Below, one piece after another: positions 1 to 7,990 of a stretch of 37,346 nucleotides of DNA. Both the position numbers and the translations under genes were made by a program. The DNA is from Pseudomonadota bacterium (GTDB taxonomy: Bacteria; Pseudomonadota; Gammaproteobacteria; Xanthomonadales; Rhodanobacteraceae), in contig JAFEFS010000034.1 in assembly GCA_018240465.1 (NCBI GenBank), positions 1 through 37,346 on the forward strand, in the 5' to 3' direction. The notes beneath the pieces are model-generated. The model was given only the letters and a program-made list of their open reading frames with translations, was not told the origin of the DNA and searched no databases. Each line of letters begins with the position of its first letter. Within the stretch, counting starts at the first letter, position 1.

Positions 1-3
1 AAA

Positions 4-27
4 AAGCGGCCAGCCATGGCCGTGCTT
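4..27. terminator. Weak hairpin at the window edge, possible terminator of the gene to the left
   Basis: AAGC-GGCC pairs with GGCC-(GT bulge)-GCTT around a six-base loop, just upstream of ppiD. An A-run precedes it on the plus strand, so on the minus strand the stem would be followed by T residues. There is no T-run on the plus strand. The gene to its left is outside the window, so its role cannot be settled. Confidence 0.25.
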
Positions 28-47
28 CCCACAAAGAGCAATTGTCC

Positions 48-1964
48 ATGCTGCAGTCATTGCACGACAGGTTTTCCGGTATCGCGGCGAAGATCCTCCT
101 CGGCGTCGTCGTGATCGTATTCGGCGGGTTCTTCGGCATCGAGCAGTACATGAATCCGAAGAGCGATACCTTCGTTGCGAAAGTGAACGGCAAGGAGATT
201 GGCCAGGATCAGTTTCGCGAAGCGTACAACCGCTTTCGCTCGCAGGCGCAGCAGGCCTACGGTGCGCAATTCGACGCAGCCGCATTCGACACGCCTGAGC
301 GCAAGCGTCAGGTACTCGACCAGCTGATCAACGAGCAGTTGCTCAATCAGGCGAACGAGAAGTTGGGCGTCATGGTACCTGTCGCACAGGTGCGCGATGC
401 AATCCAGAACATTCCGGCGTTCCAGACCGACGGCAAGTTCGACCGCAAGCTCTACAATTTGCGCGTACAGGCCGCGGGCATGACGGAAAGGTCGTTCGAG
501 GACGGCGTGATCAAGGATCTGGCAACGCGCCAGCTGCCGGCCGGCCTCAGCCAGATCTCGATCGTGACGAGCGCCGAGGTTGAAGCCTTCCTCAAGCTGC
601 GCGACCAGACCCGCGACTTCGGCTACGTCAAGCTCGAAAAACCCGCTGCCGACGCGATCAAGGTCGCCGACGCGGACATCGAGAAGTACTACAAGGATCA
701 CGCCGCCGAGTTCATGACGCCGGAGAAGATTTCGCTGGCCTACGTCGAACTCGACGCGGAGAAGATGAAGTCCGAAGTCACCCCGGACGAGGCGACGCTG
801 AAGCGGCGCTACGAGGAACAGAAGGCGAAATTCACCGCGCCTGAGCAGCGCCAGGCCTCGCACATCCTGGTCAAGGTCGACAGGAATGCGAACGCCGAGG
901 CACAGAAGGCCGCGCTTGAAAAGGCGAAGGCGATCGAGGCGGAAATCAAGGCGGGCAAGGATTTCGCCGTGCTGGCGAAGGAAAAGTCCGACGATCTCGG
1001 TTCCAGGGCGCAGGGCGGCGATCTCGGCTGGCTCGAGAAAGGCCTGACCGATCCGGCATTCGAAACCGCGTTGTGGGCAATGAAGAAGGGCGATGTTTCC
1101 GCGCCGGTGCTCTCGCCCGAAGGCTACCATGTGATCGAGCTGCGGGACGTACGTGAAGGCAAGGTCAAGCCATTCGAGGAGGTCAAGGCCGAGTTGGCCA
1201 AGCAGTACATGGAAACCGAGAACGAGCGCCGTTACAGCGATCTGGCCGGCAAGCTCGTCGACGCCCTCGGCAACGACCCTTCGCTCGCCAACGCAGCCAA
1301 GCAGTTCAACCTGCCGCTACAGAAGACCGCGCTGTTCACGCGCGCAGGTGGTGAAGGCATCGCCGCCAACCCGGCGGTGATCAAGGCCGCGTTCGCGCCG
1401 GGCGTGCTCGTCGAAGGCAACACCTCGGACGCGATCACGCTCGCGCCGAATCATGTCGTGTTCGTGCACCTTGATCAACACGAGATGCCGGCGCAGAAGC
1501 CGCTCGAGCAGGTGCGCGAGGAGATCCGCGGCAGGCTGGTCAGCGAGCGGCTTGCCCGACAGGCGAAGGAGCAGGCCGACACGTTGTATGCGCGCTTGCA
1601 GAAGGGCGAGGCGCTGGAGCAGATCGCTGCCGTCGCGAAGGCGAAGGTCGAGCAGGAGAAGGACATTGGCCGCAACGCCGCCAATCTCGACGGCCGGCTG
1701 GTTGCGGAAGTATTCAAGCTCGCACGCCCGGCCTCTGCGGACAAGCCGACGACGGCGGAAGTCGCGTTGGCAAACGACGCGTACGCGCTCGTGGCCCTGA
1801 CTGCGGTCAAGGATGCCGATCCGTCCAAGCTCGATGCGAAGTCGAAGGAGGCCGCGCGCAACCAACTCGCCCAAGGTTACTCCAGCGAAGCCGTGCGCGG
1901 TTTCCTCGAGACGTTGCGCAAATCGGCGGACGTCAAGGTCGCCGAAGAGCGGCTGCTGCAGTAG
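48..1964 (+). CDS. ppiD: PpiD-type periplasmic folding chaperone (SurA-like N domain, parvulin domain)
   Basis: Membrane-anchored periplasmic chaperone that helps newly exported proteins fold near the Sec translocon. The 638-residue product starts MLQSLHDRF. One transmembrane segment at about residues 15-35 (KILLGVVVIVFGGFFG) places the rest in the periplasm. A SurA-N-like region follows (about 40-200). The parvulin domain lies near 265-365, with the typical ASHILVK, GGDLGWLEKG and GYHVIEL motifs. A long C-terminal region resembles the rest of PpiD. A TTG six bases upstream is in frame, but the ATG at 48 gives the usual MLQ.. start and is preferred. It converges on fabI across a palindrome. 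In E. coli the PpiD parvulin domain has little or no isomerase activity; whether this one is active cannot be read from the sequence. Length and domain order are normal for PpiD. Confidence 0.95.
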   Translation: MLQSLHDRFSGIAAKILLGVVVIVFGGFFGIEQYMNPKSDTFVAKVNGKEIGQDQFREAYNRFRSQAQQAYGAQFDAAAFDTPERKRQVLDQLINEQLLNQANEKLGVMVPVAQVRDAIQNIPAFQTDGKFDRKLYNLRVQAAGMTERSFEDGVIKDLATRQLPAGLSQISIVTSAEVEAFLKLRDQTRDFGYVKLEKPAADAIKVADADIEKYYKDHAAEFMTPEKISLAYVELDAEKMKSEVTPDEATLKRRYEEQKAKFTAPEQRQASHILVKVDRNANAEAQKAALEKAKAIEAEIKAGKDFAVLAKEKSDDLGSRAQGGDLGWLEKGLTDPAFETALWAMKKGDVSAPVLSPEGYHVIELRDVREGKVKPFEEVKAELAKQYMETENERRYSDLAGKLVDALGNDPSLANAAKQFNLPLQKTALFTRAGGEGIAANPAVIKAAFAPGVLVEGNTSDAITLAPNHVVFVHLDQHEMPAQKPLEQVREEIRGRLVSERLARQAKEQADTLYARLQKGEALEQIAAVAKAKVEQEKDIGRNAANLDGRLVAEVFKLARPASADKPTTAEVALANDAYALVALTAVKDADPSKLDAKSKEAARNQLAQGYSSEAVRGFLETLRKSADVKVAEERLLQ

Positions 1965-2012
1965 CGCGCATCATGAAAGGCGCTTGACGCGGATCAGGGT
2001 GGATGGAGCATT

Positions 2013-2030
2013 CAAGGAACCAGTTCCTTG
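2013..2030. terminator. Perfect palindrome between convergent ppiD and fabI
   Basis: CAAGGAAC-CA-GTTCCTTG is an eight-base perfect inverted repeat with a two-base centre, extended loosely by GAG/CTC outside. It lies 48 bases after the ppiD stop and 66 bases beyond the fabI stop, where a shared bidirectional terminator would be expected. Neither side has a T-run, so intrinsic termination would be inefficient. Confidence 0.4.
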
Positions 2031-2096
2031 CTCGTACCCCGTCCGTGCCGGTGAGTTTTGAATCCGTACAAACCCGCGTTCAGCCTGTCGCTCCGT

Positions 2097-2879
2097 TCAA
2101 ATCCCGGTCATGCCGAGCGTGTTGTAGCCCGCGTCGACGTAGGTCACTTCGCCGGTGATTCCCGAGGCGAGATCCGAACACAGGAATGCGGCAGTGTTGC
2201 CGACTTCGTCGATCGTCACGCTGCGGCGCAACGGTGCGTTCTGCTCGACGTGATCGAGCATCTTGCGGAAGTTGGCGATGCCCGCTGCCGCGAGGGTCTT
2301 GATCGGGCCGGCGGAGATCGCGTTGACGCGCGTGCCTTCGGGGCCGAGGTTGTAGGCGAGATAACGCACCGATGCTTCGAGGCTGGCCTTGGCCAGGCCC
2401 ATGACGTTGTAGTTCGCCAGTGCGCGCTCGGCGCCGAGGTAGGTCAGCGTGAGCACGGCGCCGTTGCGCCCCTTCATCAGCGGGCGCGCGCCCTTGGCCA
2501 GCGCCGGCAGGCTGTAGGCAGAAATGTCGTGCGCGATGGCGAAGTTCTCGCGCGTCAGGCCGTCGAGGAATTCGCCGGTCAGTGCCTCGCCCGGAGCGAA
2601 TCCGATCGAGTGGATCAGGATGTCGAAGCCGTCCCAGCGCTGGCCGAGGCTGGCGAACAACGCGGCGATCTGCGCATCGCTGGTGACGTCGCAGGGCAGG
2701 ACGATGTCCGAACCGAACGTCTTCGCCGCCTCTTCGACGCGCGGCTTGAGCTTGTCGTTGACGTAGGTGAAGGCCAGTTCGGCACCTTCGCGGCGCATCG
2801 CATTCGCGATGCCCCAGGCGATCGAACGATTGCTGATGATGCCGGTGATCAACGCGCGCTTGCCCTGCAGAAATCCCAT
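2097..2879 (-). CDS. fabI: Enoyl-[acyl-carrier-protein] reductase (NADH), FabI type
   Basis: Catalyses the last reductive step of each fatty acid elongation cycle, reducing trans-2-enoyl-ACP with NADH in the cytoplasm. The 260-residue product has the FabI nucleotide-binding start ([15 protein letters not shown]), CDV at 63-65, and the catalytic Tyr-X6-Lys pair at Y157 and K164, with Y147 also matching the E. coli Y146/Y156/K163 layout. It ends in the FabI-like [15 protein letters not shown]. The ATG at 2879 is chosen because GGAG lies at the right distance; a GTG two codons upstream overlaps that ribosome-binding site and is unlikely. It is monocistronic here and convergent with ppiD. FabI is the triclosan and diazaborine target; no obvious resistance change can be read from the sequence alone. 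Confidence 0.97.
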   Translation of the reverse strand: MGFLQGKRALITGIISNRSIAWGIANAMRREGAELAFTYVNDKLKPRVEEAAKTFGSDIVLPCDVTSDAQIAALFASLGQRWDGFDILIHSIGFAPGEALTGEFLDGLTRENFAIAHDISAYSLPALAKGARPLMKGRNGAVLTLTYLGAERALANYNVMGLAKASLEASVRYLAYNLGPEGTRVNAISAGPIKTLAAAGIANFRKMLDHVEQNAPLRRSVTIDEVGNTAAFLCSDLASGITGEVTYVDAGYNTLGMTGI

Positions 2880-2974
2880 GTGCACTCCAACGATCGTTGT
2901 TTCGGGTGCGCAATTCTAGCGCAAGCGCACGGGATGGAGGCGCAGCGCGCCGACGAAGCGGGCGGTTGAATTAG

Positions 2975-3222
2975 GGCATGTACGAGGGCGAGGAGACCCG
3001 CCAACTGGCTTTGAACCTGGGTCAGGTTCCCGTCGCGCCACCCAAAGCTGACTGCATCTCGCGGTGGGAATACGATCGCGAAATGTACAAGCGGCGAAAC
3101 GCGGTCGGGCGCTTGTTTCGCAGACCCAAAGGGTTTCGGCGCGTATTCTCTCGTTTCGACAAGCTGGGCGTCGCGTTCTCGCCTTCTTCCACATCGCGCT
3201 TATTGTGGATGGGTTACGCTAG
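2975..3222 (+). pseudogene. Decayed 3' end of an IS5-family transposase
   Basis: The frame from 2978 matches the C-terminus of IS5-family (IS427/IS1031-like) transposases: ETRQLALNLG, PVAPPK, WEYDREMYKRRN, LFRR.KGFRRVFSRFDKL. The family signature Y-2-R-3-E-6-K is present as Y-KR-R-NAV-G-RLFRRP-K, so the catalytic glutamate is a glycine (GGG at 3107-3109, one transition from GAG). A one-base deletion near 3178-3180 throws the reading out of frame. In the next frame the expected ending continues (RRVLAFFHIALIVDGLR) to a TAG at 3220-3222. An in-frame stop at 2972 and loss of homology mark the 5' break, so the first two acidic catalytic residues are missing. This is a dead remnant, not a gene. 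Confidence 0.85.
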
Positions 3223-3234
3223 TGTTAACGCGCC
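3223..3234. mobile_element. Probable terminal repeat end of the IS5-type remnant, bracketed by CTAG
   Basis: TGTTAACGCGCC directly follows the transposase stop and is flanked by CTAG at 3219-3222 and 3235-3238. IS5-group elements commonly duplicate YTAR or TA targets and carry ends of the GGCGCGTTAACA kind. The outer CTAG supplies the TAG stop codon of mltD (minus strand, 3237-3235). No matching left end was found near 2970, so only the right end survives. Confidence 0.55.
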
Positions 3235-4677
3235 CTAGTTTGCCGCTTCGCGTCCGTGGAGCACGAGCTTCTGGCCAAGGCGGAGGGTGGCGTTCCGCGA
3301 CAGGCGATTCCAGTGCAACAGGTCCTCCATGCGTACGCCATAACGGTTGGCGATGTGCCAGAGCGTGTCGCCGGAGCGGACGGTGCAGGTACCTTCGCTG
3401 GCCGATGCGGTCGAAGACGCGGACTTGTCCGCCTGGATCGGGTTTGCTTCAGGTGCCGTTGCCGCGACCACGGGGGCCTCGCTGTCGCGTCCCGGCAGCA
3501 TCAGGCGGGTGCCGGCAGGCAGGGTGGCCCCGGTCGCACCGACGCGGTTGATCTGCGCCAGCGCAGTGGCGTCGACATCGTAGGCCAGCGCCAATGTATC
3601 GAGGCTTTGCGGTTGCTGCAGCTTCATCTCGCGCCAGCTCAGCCAGGCGTACTTCGGCAGCATGGCCAACGTCTGCTCGATTGCGCCACGCCGCTGCGCG
3701 GGAACGAGCAGGTGGAAAGGGCCGCGTTCCGGCATGCGGGCCTTGACGTAGGCGGGGTTGAGATGCCGCAATTCGGCGAAGTCCATGCCGGCAAGCTTTG
3801 CCGCAAGGCGCAGGTCGAGCGGAGCAGGCAACTCGAGCAGACTCAACGCATCGCCGGCGTCGGGCTCGGGCAACTCGACGTGGTAGCGCTCGGGTGCGGA
3901 AACGATGCACGACACGGCAAGCAGCTTGATCAAATGCTCGTAGTTCACCTGATTGAGGCGCAGCTTGGCGATTTCGGCCGGAGTGATGCTGCGGCGCTTG
4001 CCGAGCGCGGCGCGGACGCTGTTCTCGCCGGCGTTGAAGGCCATGTTGGCCAGGCGCCAGTCGCCGAAGCTTTCCTTGTACTGCTTGATCAGCGCAAGCG
4101 CGGTGCGGCTGGACGCAGTAATGTCGAGGCGGCCGTCGTATTCGCCATCGACGCGCAGCCCGTTCTCTCGCGCGGTGAACGGCATCAGCTGCCACATGCC
4201 GGCGACGCCATCGCCCCGGGCGGGGATCATGGTGTAGCTGGACTCGACCCAGGGCAGGAACGCGAATTCACCGGGCATGTCGTATTTTTCGATCTGCTCG
4301 GTGACGAGCAGGAGCAGCGGCATCGCCTCCTTGAACGCGGCAGACAGGTGAGCCGGACTCGATGCCATCTGCGCGGCGAACTGGCGCACCGTGGGGCTGT
4401 AGTCGCAGCCGGGCAGCGCATAGCGCGCGCGCAGGCGTGGCCAAGGCGAAGCCGGCGTCGTCGAAGCCAGCTTCGGCGCTTTCGGTTCGAGCGCGAGATC
4501 CGATACGGGGCCCGGTTGCGGCGGTGGCGGCACCACGGCCGCATGACGCACCACGGGCGCACTGCATGCGGCAAGCAGGACGAAGGCGCAGCCCAAGGTC
4601 GCGCAGCACGCGCTGAGCGTGAGCAGCCGCCGCTCGCGCCGGTTGGCGCAGGCGTTGCTGTCAGCCTCGGGTGACAT
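3235..4677 (-). CDS. mltD: Membrane-bound lytic murein transglycosylase D-like lipoprotein with LysM domain
   Basis: Cleaves the glycan strands of peptidoglycan between MurNAc and GlcNAc with formation of 1,6-anhydro ends; acts in the periplasm from the outer membrane. The 480-residue product has a signal with lipobox LLAAC (acylated Cys38). A family 1 SLT domain follows (about 115-250): the catalytic glutamate is in PWVESSYT, then GVAGMWQLMP and MAFNAGENSVR. One clear LysM domain is at the C-terminus (VRSGDTLWHIANRYGV...LRLGQKLVLH), with a weaker LysM-like stretch before it (near LDTLALAYDVDATALAQINRV). The gene is divergent from the methyltransferase-rnhA-dnaQ run, a neighbourhood also seen in E. 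coli (mltD-gloB-yafS-rnhA-dnaQ). Its stop codon lies in the CTAG at the edge of the IS remnant. Confidence 0.92.
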   Translation of the reverse strand: MSPEADSNACANRRERRLLTLSACCATLGCAFVLLAACSAPVVRHAAVVPPPPQPGPVSDLALEPKAPKLASTTPASPWPRLRARYALPGCDYSPTVRQFAAQMASSPAHLSAAFKEAMPLLLLVTEQIEKYDMPGEFAFLPWVESSYTMIPARGDGVAGMWQLMPFTARENGLRVDGEYDGRLDITASSRTALALIKQYKESFGDWRLANMAFNAGENSVRAALGKRRSITPAEIAKLRLNQVNYEHLIKLLAVSCIVSAPERYHVELPEPDAGDALSLLELPAPLDLRLAAKLAGMDFAELRHLNPAYVKARMPERGPFHLLVPAQRRGAIEQTLAMLPKYAWLSWREMKLQQPQSLDTLALAYDVDATALAQINRVGATGATLPAGTRLMLPGRDSEAPVVAATAPEANPIQADKSASSTASASEGTCTVRSGDTLWHIANRYGVRMEDLLHWNRLSRNATLRLGQKLVLHGREAAN

Positions 4678-4768
4678 GGCCAGAAATCATGCTGCAGGGG
4701 GTTCCGCAAATTCGACCGGCGGACTATAGCAATGAGTCAGAAATGCGCCATTAAAAAGTCATAAAGAG

Positions 4769-4794
4769 TAAACGAATAATTAACAATTCGTTTA
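4769..4794. promoter_or_regulatory. AT-rich 9+9 perfect inverted repeat in the mltD/methyltransferase divergent region
   Basis: TAAACGAAT, an eight-base spacer, then ATTCGTTTA form a perfect dyad in the 183-base region between two divergent starts. The block 4735-4835 is much more AT-rich than its surroundings. A TCTAAT box at 4821-4826 could be a -10 for the rightward genes. The dyad could be an operator or simply a hairpin; no regulator gene adjoins it. Confidence 0.45.
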
Positions 4795-4860
4795 GCCGGA
4801 TTTCAGCATCGTAAATCTGTTCTAATTCGACTCCTTCTGCACTGCACAGCCTGCGGCTCC

Positions 4861-5613
4861 ATGCCGGCCGAGATCAACGATTTCTATCAACATCCTGCGG
4901 TTCGCAGCCAGTTGCAGCATGAACTCGCCGCGCTGGCGCCTATTCTCGCCGGCGTCTACGGCACGACCGGCCTGTTCCTGCGCGCGCACGAAGCAGCGCC
5001 GGACAACTTGCCGGCGAATCTGTTGGCCAACGTGGTCGGGCTGGCGCTCGATGAGGCGCAAATCCTGCGCGGAGGCCTCGCCTGCGATCCGGGAGAGCTG
5101 CCGCTGGCCGGCGAGAGCTGCAAGCTGGTCGTCGTCCAGCATCTGCTCGAGCGCCTCGACGAGCCGGCGGCCTGCATGACCGAGATCGCGCGCGTACTCG
5201 CGCCCGAGGGCGTGCTGCTCGTGCTCGGGTTCAACCCGCTGAGCCTGTGGCGGCCTTGGCTGGCCGGCGCAATGCGGCGTGCGCGCCTGCCGCTGCGGAT
5301 TCGATCGGCGCAAAGCTGGGCCGCGACGATCGACGCCCAAGGCATCGAGGTGTTGCAGACACGATATTCCGGCGCTTGGTCGCCGTGGTCGGCAGCGTCC
5401 GCCGAACAAACCGGCGCGGCCGGCGTCGCGGCGGTGGCGCTGGCTCGTCTGCGCGGTGGCTGGCTGCTGCTGGCGCGCAAGCAGCGCAGCGTGTTGACGC
5501 CGCTGCGCCTGCGTCGTGACACGCGCGAACTCGCGCGTAATCCGCGCCTGGTGCCGGGCGCGCATCGCGAGCATGCCCGCGTGATTGCGTCGATCGAGGA
5601 GGAGTGCGCGTGA
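4861..5613 (+). CDS. SAM-dependent class I methyltransferase, YafS-like
   Basis: A 250-residue cytoplasmic protein with a class I methyltransferase pattern: [15 protein letters not shown] (the usual acidic loop before a helix), [21 protein letters not shown] (post-motif strand and turn) and the FNPLSLW motif seen in the YafS group found next to rnhA and dnaQ in many gammaproteobacteria. The N-terminal glycine motif is weak. The substrate is not known for this group. The ATG at 4861 is the first plausible start after the AT-rich promoter region; no strong ribosome-binding site precedes it. The stop overlaps the rnhA start by four bases (GTGA), so the two are translated together. In E. coli gloB lies between mltD and this gene; here it is absent. 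Confidence 0.8.
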   Translation: MPAEINDFYQHPAVRSQLQHELAALAPILAGVYGTTGLFLRAHEAAPDNLPANLLANVVGLALDEAQILRGGLACDPGELPLAGESCKLVVVQHLLERLDEPAACMTEIARVLAPEGVLLVLGFNPLSLWRPWLAGAMRRARLPLRIRSAQSWAATIDAQGIEVLQTRYSGAWSPWSAASAEQTGAAGVAAVALARLRGGWLLLARKQRSVLTPLRLRRDTRELARNPRLVPGAHREHARVIASIEEECA

Positions 5614-6065
5614 GCGCCACGACGATCGTCGAGGTCTTCACCGATGGCGCGTGTCTCGGCAATCCGGGACCGGGTGGTTGGGCGGCGCTGCTGCGCTACA
5701 AGAAGGTCGAAAAGTGGGTCAGCGGCAATGTGCGCGAAACGACGAACAATCGCATGGAGCTGATGGGCGCCATCGGCGCGCTGGAGGCTCTCAAGCGGCC
5801 GTCGACTGTGCGCCTGACCACCGACTCGCAATACGTCAAGCAGGGCATCGAGTCCTGGGTGCCGCGCTGGCGCGCGAACGGCTGGCGCACGGCCGACAGG
5901 AAACCGGTGAAGAACCAGGACCTGTGGGAGCGGCTCGTCGCGGCAGCGGCCCCGCATGCGGTGGAATGGCACTGGACGCGCGGGCACTCGGGTCACGAGG
6001 AGAACGAGCGCGTCGACCAACGCGCGCGCAGCGAGGCGCTGAGCGCGCAGGAGATCATGCTGTGA
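5610..6065 (+). CDS. rnhA: Ribonuclease HI
   Basis: Endonuclease that removes the RNA strand of RNA-DNA hybrids (R-loops, primers). The 151-residue product has all four acidic metal-binding residues: D12 ([15 protein letters not shown]), E50 (NNRMEL), D72 (TTDSQYV) and D136 (NERVDQRAR), plus the catalytic-loop histidine in TRGHSGH (H126). The GTG at 5610 is preferred to the GTG at 5604 because GAGGAGGAG ends six bases before it and because it makes a GTGA overlap with the upstream stop. Its own stop overlaps dnaQ in the same way. In E. coli rnhA and dnaQ are divergent; here they are co-directional and translationally linked. Confidence 0.97.
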   Translation: MSATTIVEVFTDGACLGNPGPGGWAALLRYKKVEKWVSGNVRETTNNRMELMGAIGALEALKRPSTVRLTTDSQYVKQGIESWVPRWRANGWRTADRKPVKNQDLWERLVAAAAPHAVEWHWTRGHSGHEENERVDQRARSEALSAQEIML

Positions 6066-6763
6066 GACAAGTGGTGCTCGATACCGAAACGACGGGCCTG
6101 GAAGTGAACAAGGGCCATCGCATCGTCGAAATCGGCTGCGTGGAATTGCTCGAACGCCGGCCGACCGGGCGCGAATTCCATCGCTACATCAATCCGCAGC
6201 GCGCGATGGACGCGGGCGCCACCGCGGTCAGTGGCATCACCGACGACTTTCTCGTCGACAAGCCGCTCTTCGCCGACGTCGCCGACGAGCTGCTGGCGTT
6301 CATCGATGGCGCCGAGCTGATCGCGCACAACGCGAGCTTCGACATGGGCTTCCTCGACGCCGAGTTCGCGCGCCTGGCGCAACCGGCCAGCGTCAGCGGG
6401 CGCGTGCGCGTGCTCGACACCCTGCTGCTCGCGCGCGAGAAATTTCCGGGGCAGCGGAACAATCTCGATGCGTTGTGCAAGCGACTTGGCGTCGACAACA
6501 GCCATCGTGACTTGCACGGCGCGCTGCTCGACGCGCAGTTGCTCGCCGACGTCTATCTCGCGATGACCGCGGGGCAGGGAGACCTCGGCTTGGGCGCGCA
6601 CAACGAGCCGGCCAAGGCCCGGGTGCGCGCGGCGGCATCGGCGATCGTCGATGCGATGGTCCACGTGCGCCGTGCCGAGGCCGTGGAACTGGCTGCGCAC
6701 GAGGCGCGTCTGGCTGCGATCCAGAAGTCGAGCAAAGACAACTGCCGCTGGTTGCGCGACTGA
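6062..6763 (+). CDS. dnaQ: DNA polymerase III epsilon subunit (3'-5' proofreading exonuclease)
   Basis: Proofreading subunit of the replicative polymerase core. The 233-residue protein starts [12 protein letters not shown] with a GTG that overlaps the rnhA stop by four bases. Exo I is DTE (D7, E9), Exo II is [13 protein letters not shown], and Exo III is [15 protein letters not shown] with the expected His and Asp. These make it a DEDDh exonuclease. The C-terminal tail ([12 protein letters not shown]) is the short region used by the family to bind the alpha subunit. The frame stays open far upstream inside rnhA, but homology begins only at the GTG. It ends 18 bases from the convergent PP2C gene. 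Confidence 0.96.
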   Translation: MRQVVLDTETTGLEVNKGHRIVEIGCVELLERRPTGREFHRYINPQRAMDAGATAVSGITDDFLVDKPLFADVADELLAFIDGAELIAHNASFDMGFLDAEFARLAQPASVSGRVRVLDTLLLAREKFPGQRNNLDALCKRLGVDNSHRDLHGALLDAQLLADVYLAMTAGQGDLGLGAHNEPAKARVRAAASAIVDAMVHVRRAEAVELAAHEARLAAIQKSSKDNCRWLRD

Positions 6764-6781
6764 ACGCCGCGCACCACCAGT

Positions 6782-7483
6782 TCAGCGATTGCGCACGAGA
6801 ACGGCAGTTACGTTATCCGATCCGCCGCCATCGAGTGCAGCCAGGATCAGGTGGTCGACGCACTCCTGCGCCGAGAGATCTTCGCGCGCGAGAATTGCGG
6901 AAATCTGCCTGTCGTCCACTTCCTCGGTCAGCCCGTCCGAGCAAAGCAGTACCTGCATGCCGGGTGTGAACTTGCCGCGCAGCGTCTCCACGCGCAGGCT
7001 CTGCGGGTCGGTGACGCCGAGTGCCTGGGTGACGACGTTGCGGTGCGGATGCGTGCGTGCCTGTTCCTGGGTGATCGCGCCCTGCTTGATCAACTCCTGC
7101 ACATAGGAATGATCCTGCGAAATCTGCTTGAGCCCGCCGTCCCAGAGATAGATGCGGCTGTCACCGACCCAGCAGGCCTCGTACTCGGCGCCGCTGACGT
7201 GCAGGGCGACGATGGTCGTGCCCATCGGCAGAGCCTCGGAGCGGCGACCGGACAACTGCAGGATGTCGGCATCCGCGCTCTGTACGGCGTGCGCGAGCGT
7301 ACCGCCTGAACCGACTTCGCGTACGACCGCATCACGTGCGAGCGCGCTGGCGACTTCGCCGTGCGCGTGGCCGCCCATGCCGTCGGCGACGAGCCAAAGA
7401 CCGATGTCCGCGTCGGCATAGTACGTGTCCTCGTTGTGCTCGCGGCGCAGGCCGATATGGGTGCCGTGTCCGAATTCGATCAT
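6782..7483 (-). CDS. PP2C-family serine/threonine protein phosphatase
   Basis: Metal-dependent phosphatase acting on phosphoserine and phosphothreonine. The 233-residue protein is a bare PP2C domain of the PrpC/Stp type. It shows GLRREHNEDT, the metal-binding VADGMGGHAHGEVAS, GTTIVAL, WVGDSRIYLW, a mid-protein SQDHSYVQELIKQG, LLCSDGLTEEV and GGSDNVTAVLV, covering the usual metal aspartates. Such enzymes normally partner with Hanks-type kinases and FHA proteins. No kinase is in the window; a tandem-FHA protein lies 14 kb away. It has no membrane segment. It converges on dnaQ and is probably transcribed alone, since the next 500 bases upstream hold no gene. Confidence 0.93.
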   Translation of the reverse strand: MIEFGHGTHIGLRREHNEDTYYADADIGLWLVADGMGGHAHGEVASALARDAVVREVGSGGTLAHAVQSADADILQLSGRRSEALPMGTTIVALHVSGAEYEACWVGDSRIYLWDGGLKQISQDHSYVQELIKQGAITQEQARTHPHRNVVTQALGVTDPQSLRVETLRGKFTPGMQVLLCSDGLTEEVDDRQISAILAREDLSAQECVDHLILAALDGGGSDNVTAVLVRNR

Positions 7484-7990
7484 GTCCTGTTCTTGTTTCG
7501 ACCCGGTTCCGCGGATGCGTGTGCGCTCCTATTCGCGGCTGTCGCACTCCCACCCCGCCCCGATGCCGGTAGGCATAGCATGAAGCCGCGGGGTAAGGGG
7601 CGCAAGCGAAATGCGATGATCCCGCTCATGTGCAAGTCGTGAGACGCGTCACGTAAATGTTTGGGTCTGTTGGGATGCGATACGGAAAAAATGGGGTACA
7701 GGCGGAACCTGTCGGCTGCGCGCAAGTGTGCCATGTCGGGACAGGGAATCCGGCGTCCGCGGCGTCGCCGGCAATTCATCGGGCAAGTGGCATCGCCAAA
7801 AAGAGCGATTGGCCCGTCGATCGCGATCAGCACGCGGTTGCCGGGATGCGGATGGGTCGCGGCGCAAACCGGCCATGACGGCTCCCGGTGGCGCAATGGA
7901 TGTTCGCAGACGCGTAACTCGGAACACACCGCCACGCGCGGTCAGCGGCGGCATGGGTCTCCAGGCCCGCTTGCGCTCACGGCGTGATCG
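7484..7990. other. 507-base stretch with no supportable gene
   Basis: Several short overlapping open frames exist on both strands, but none resembles a known family, none has a convincing ribosome-binding site, and their arginine- and proline-rich compositions are typical of chance frames in GC-rich DNA. The left part must hold the promoter of the PP2C gene. The right part lies beyond the 3' end of the lipoprotein gene. It could contain a small RNA or a decayed gene; I see no clear terminator or repeat. Confidence 0.5.

Noticed and set aside
42..47. TTG start for ppiD
   Set aside because: The ATG at 48 gives the usual MLQ start; TTG adds only two residues.
2978..3238. 86-codon open frame as a real small gene
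   Set aside because: It is the transposase tail read through a frameshift; the last residues are out of frame with the family.
5585..6061. Upstream extension of the dnaQ frame
   Set aside because: It runs through rnhA in another frame and has no resemblance to epsilon subunits.
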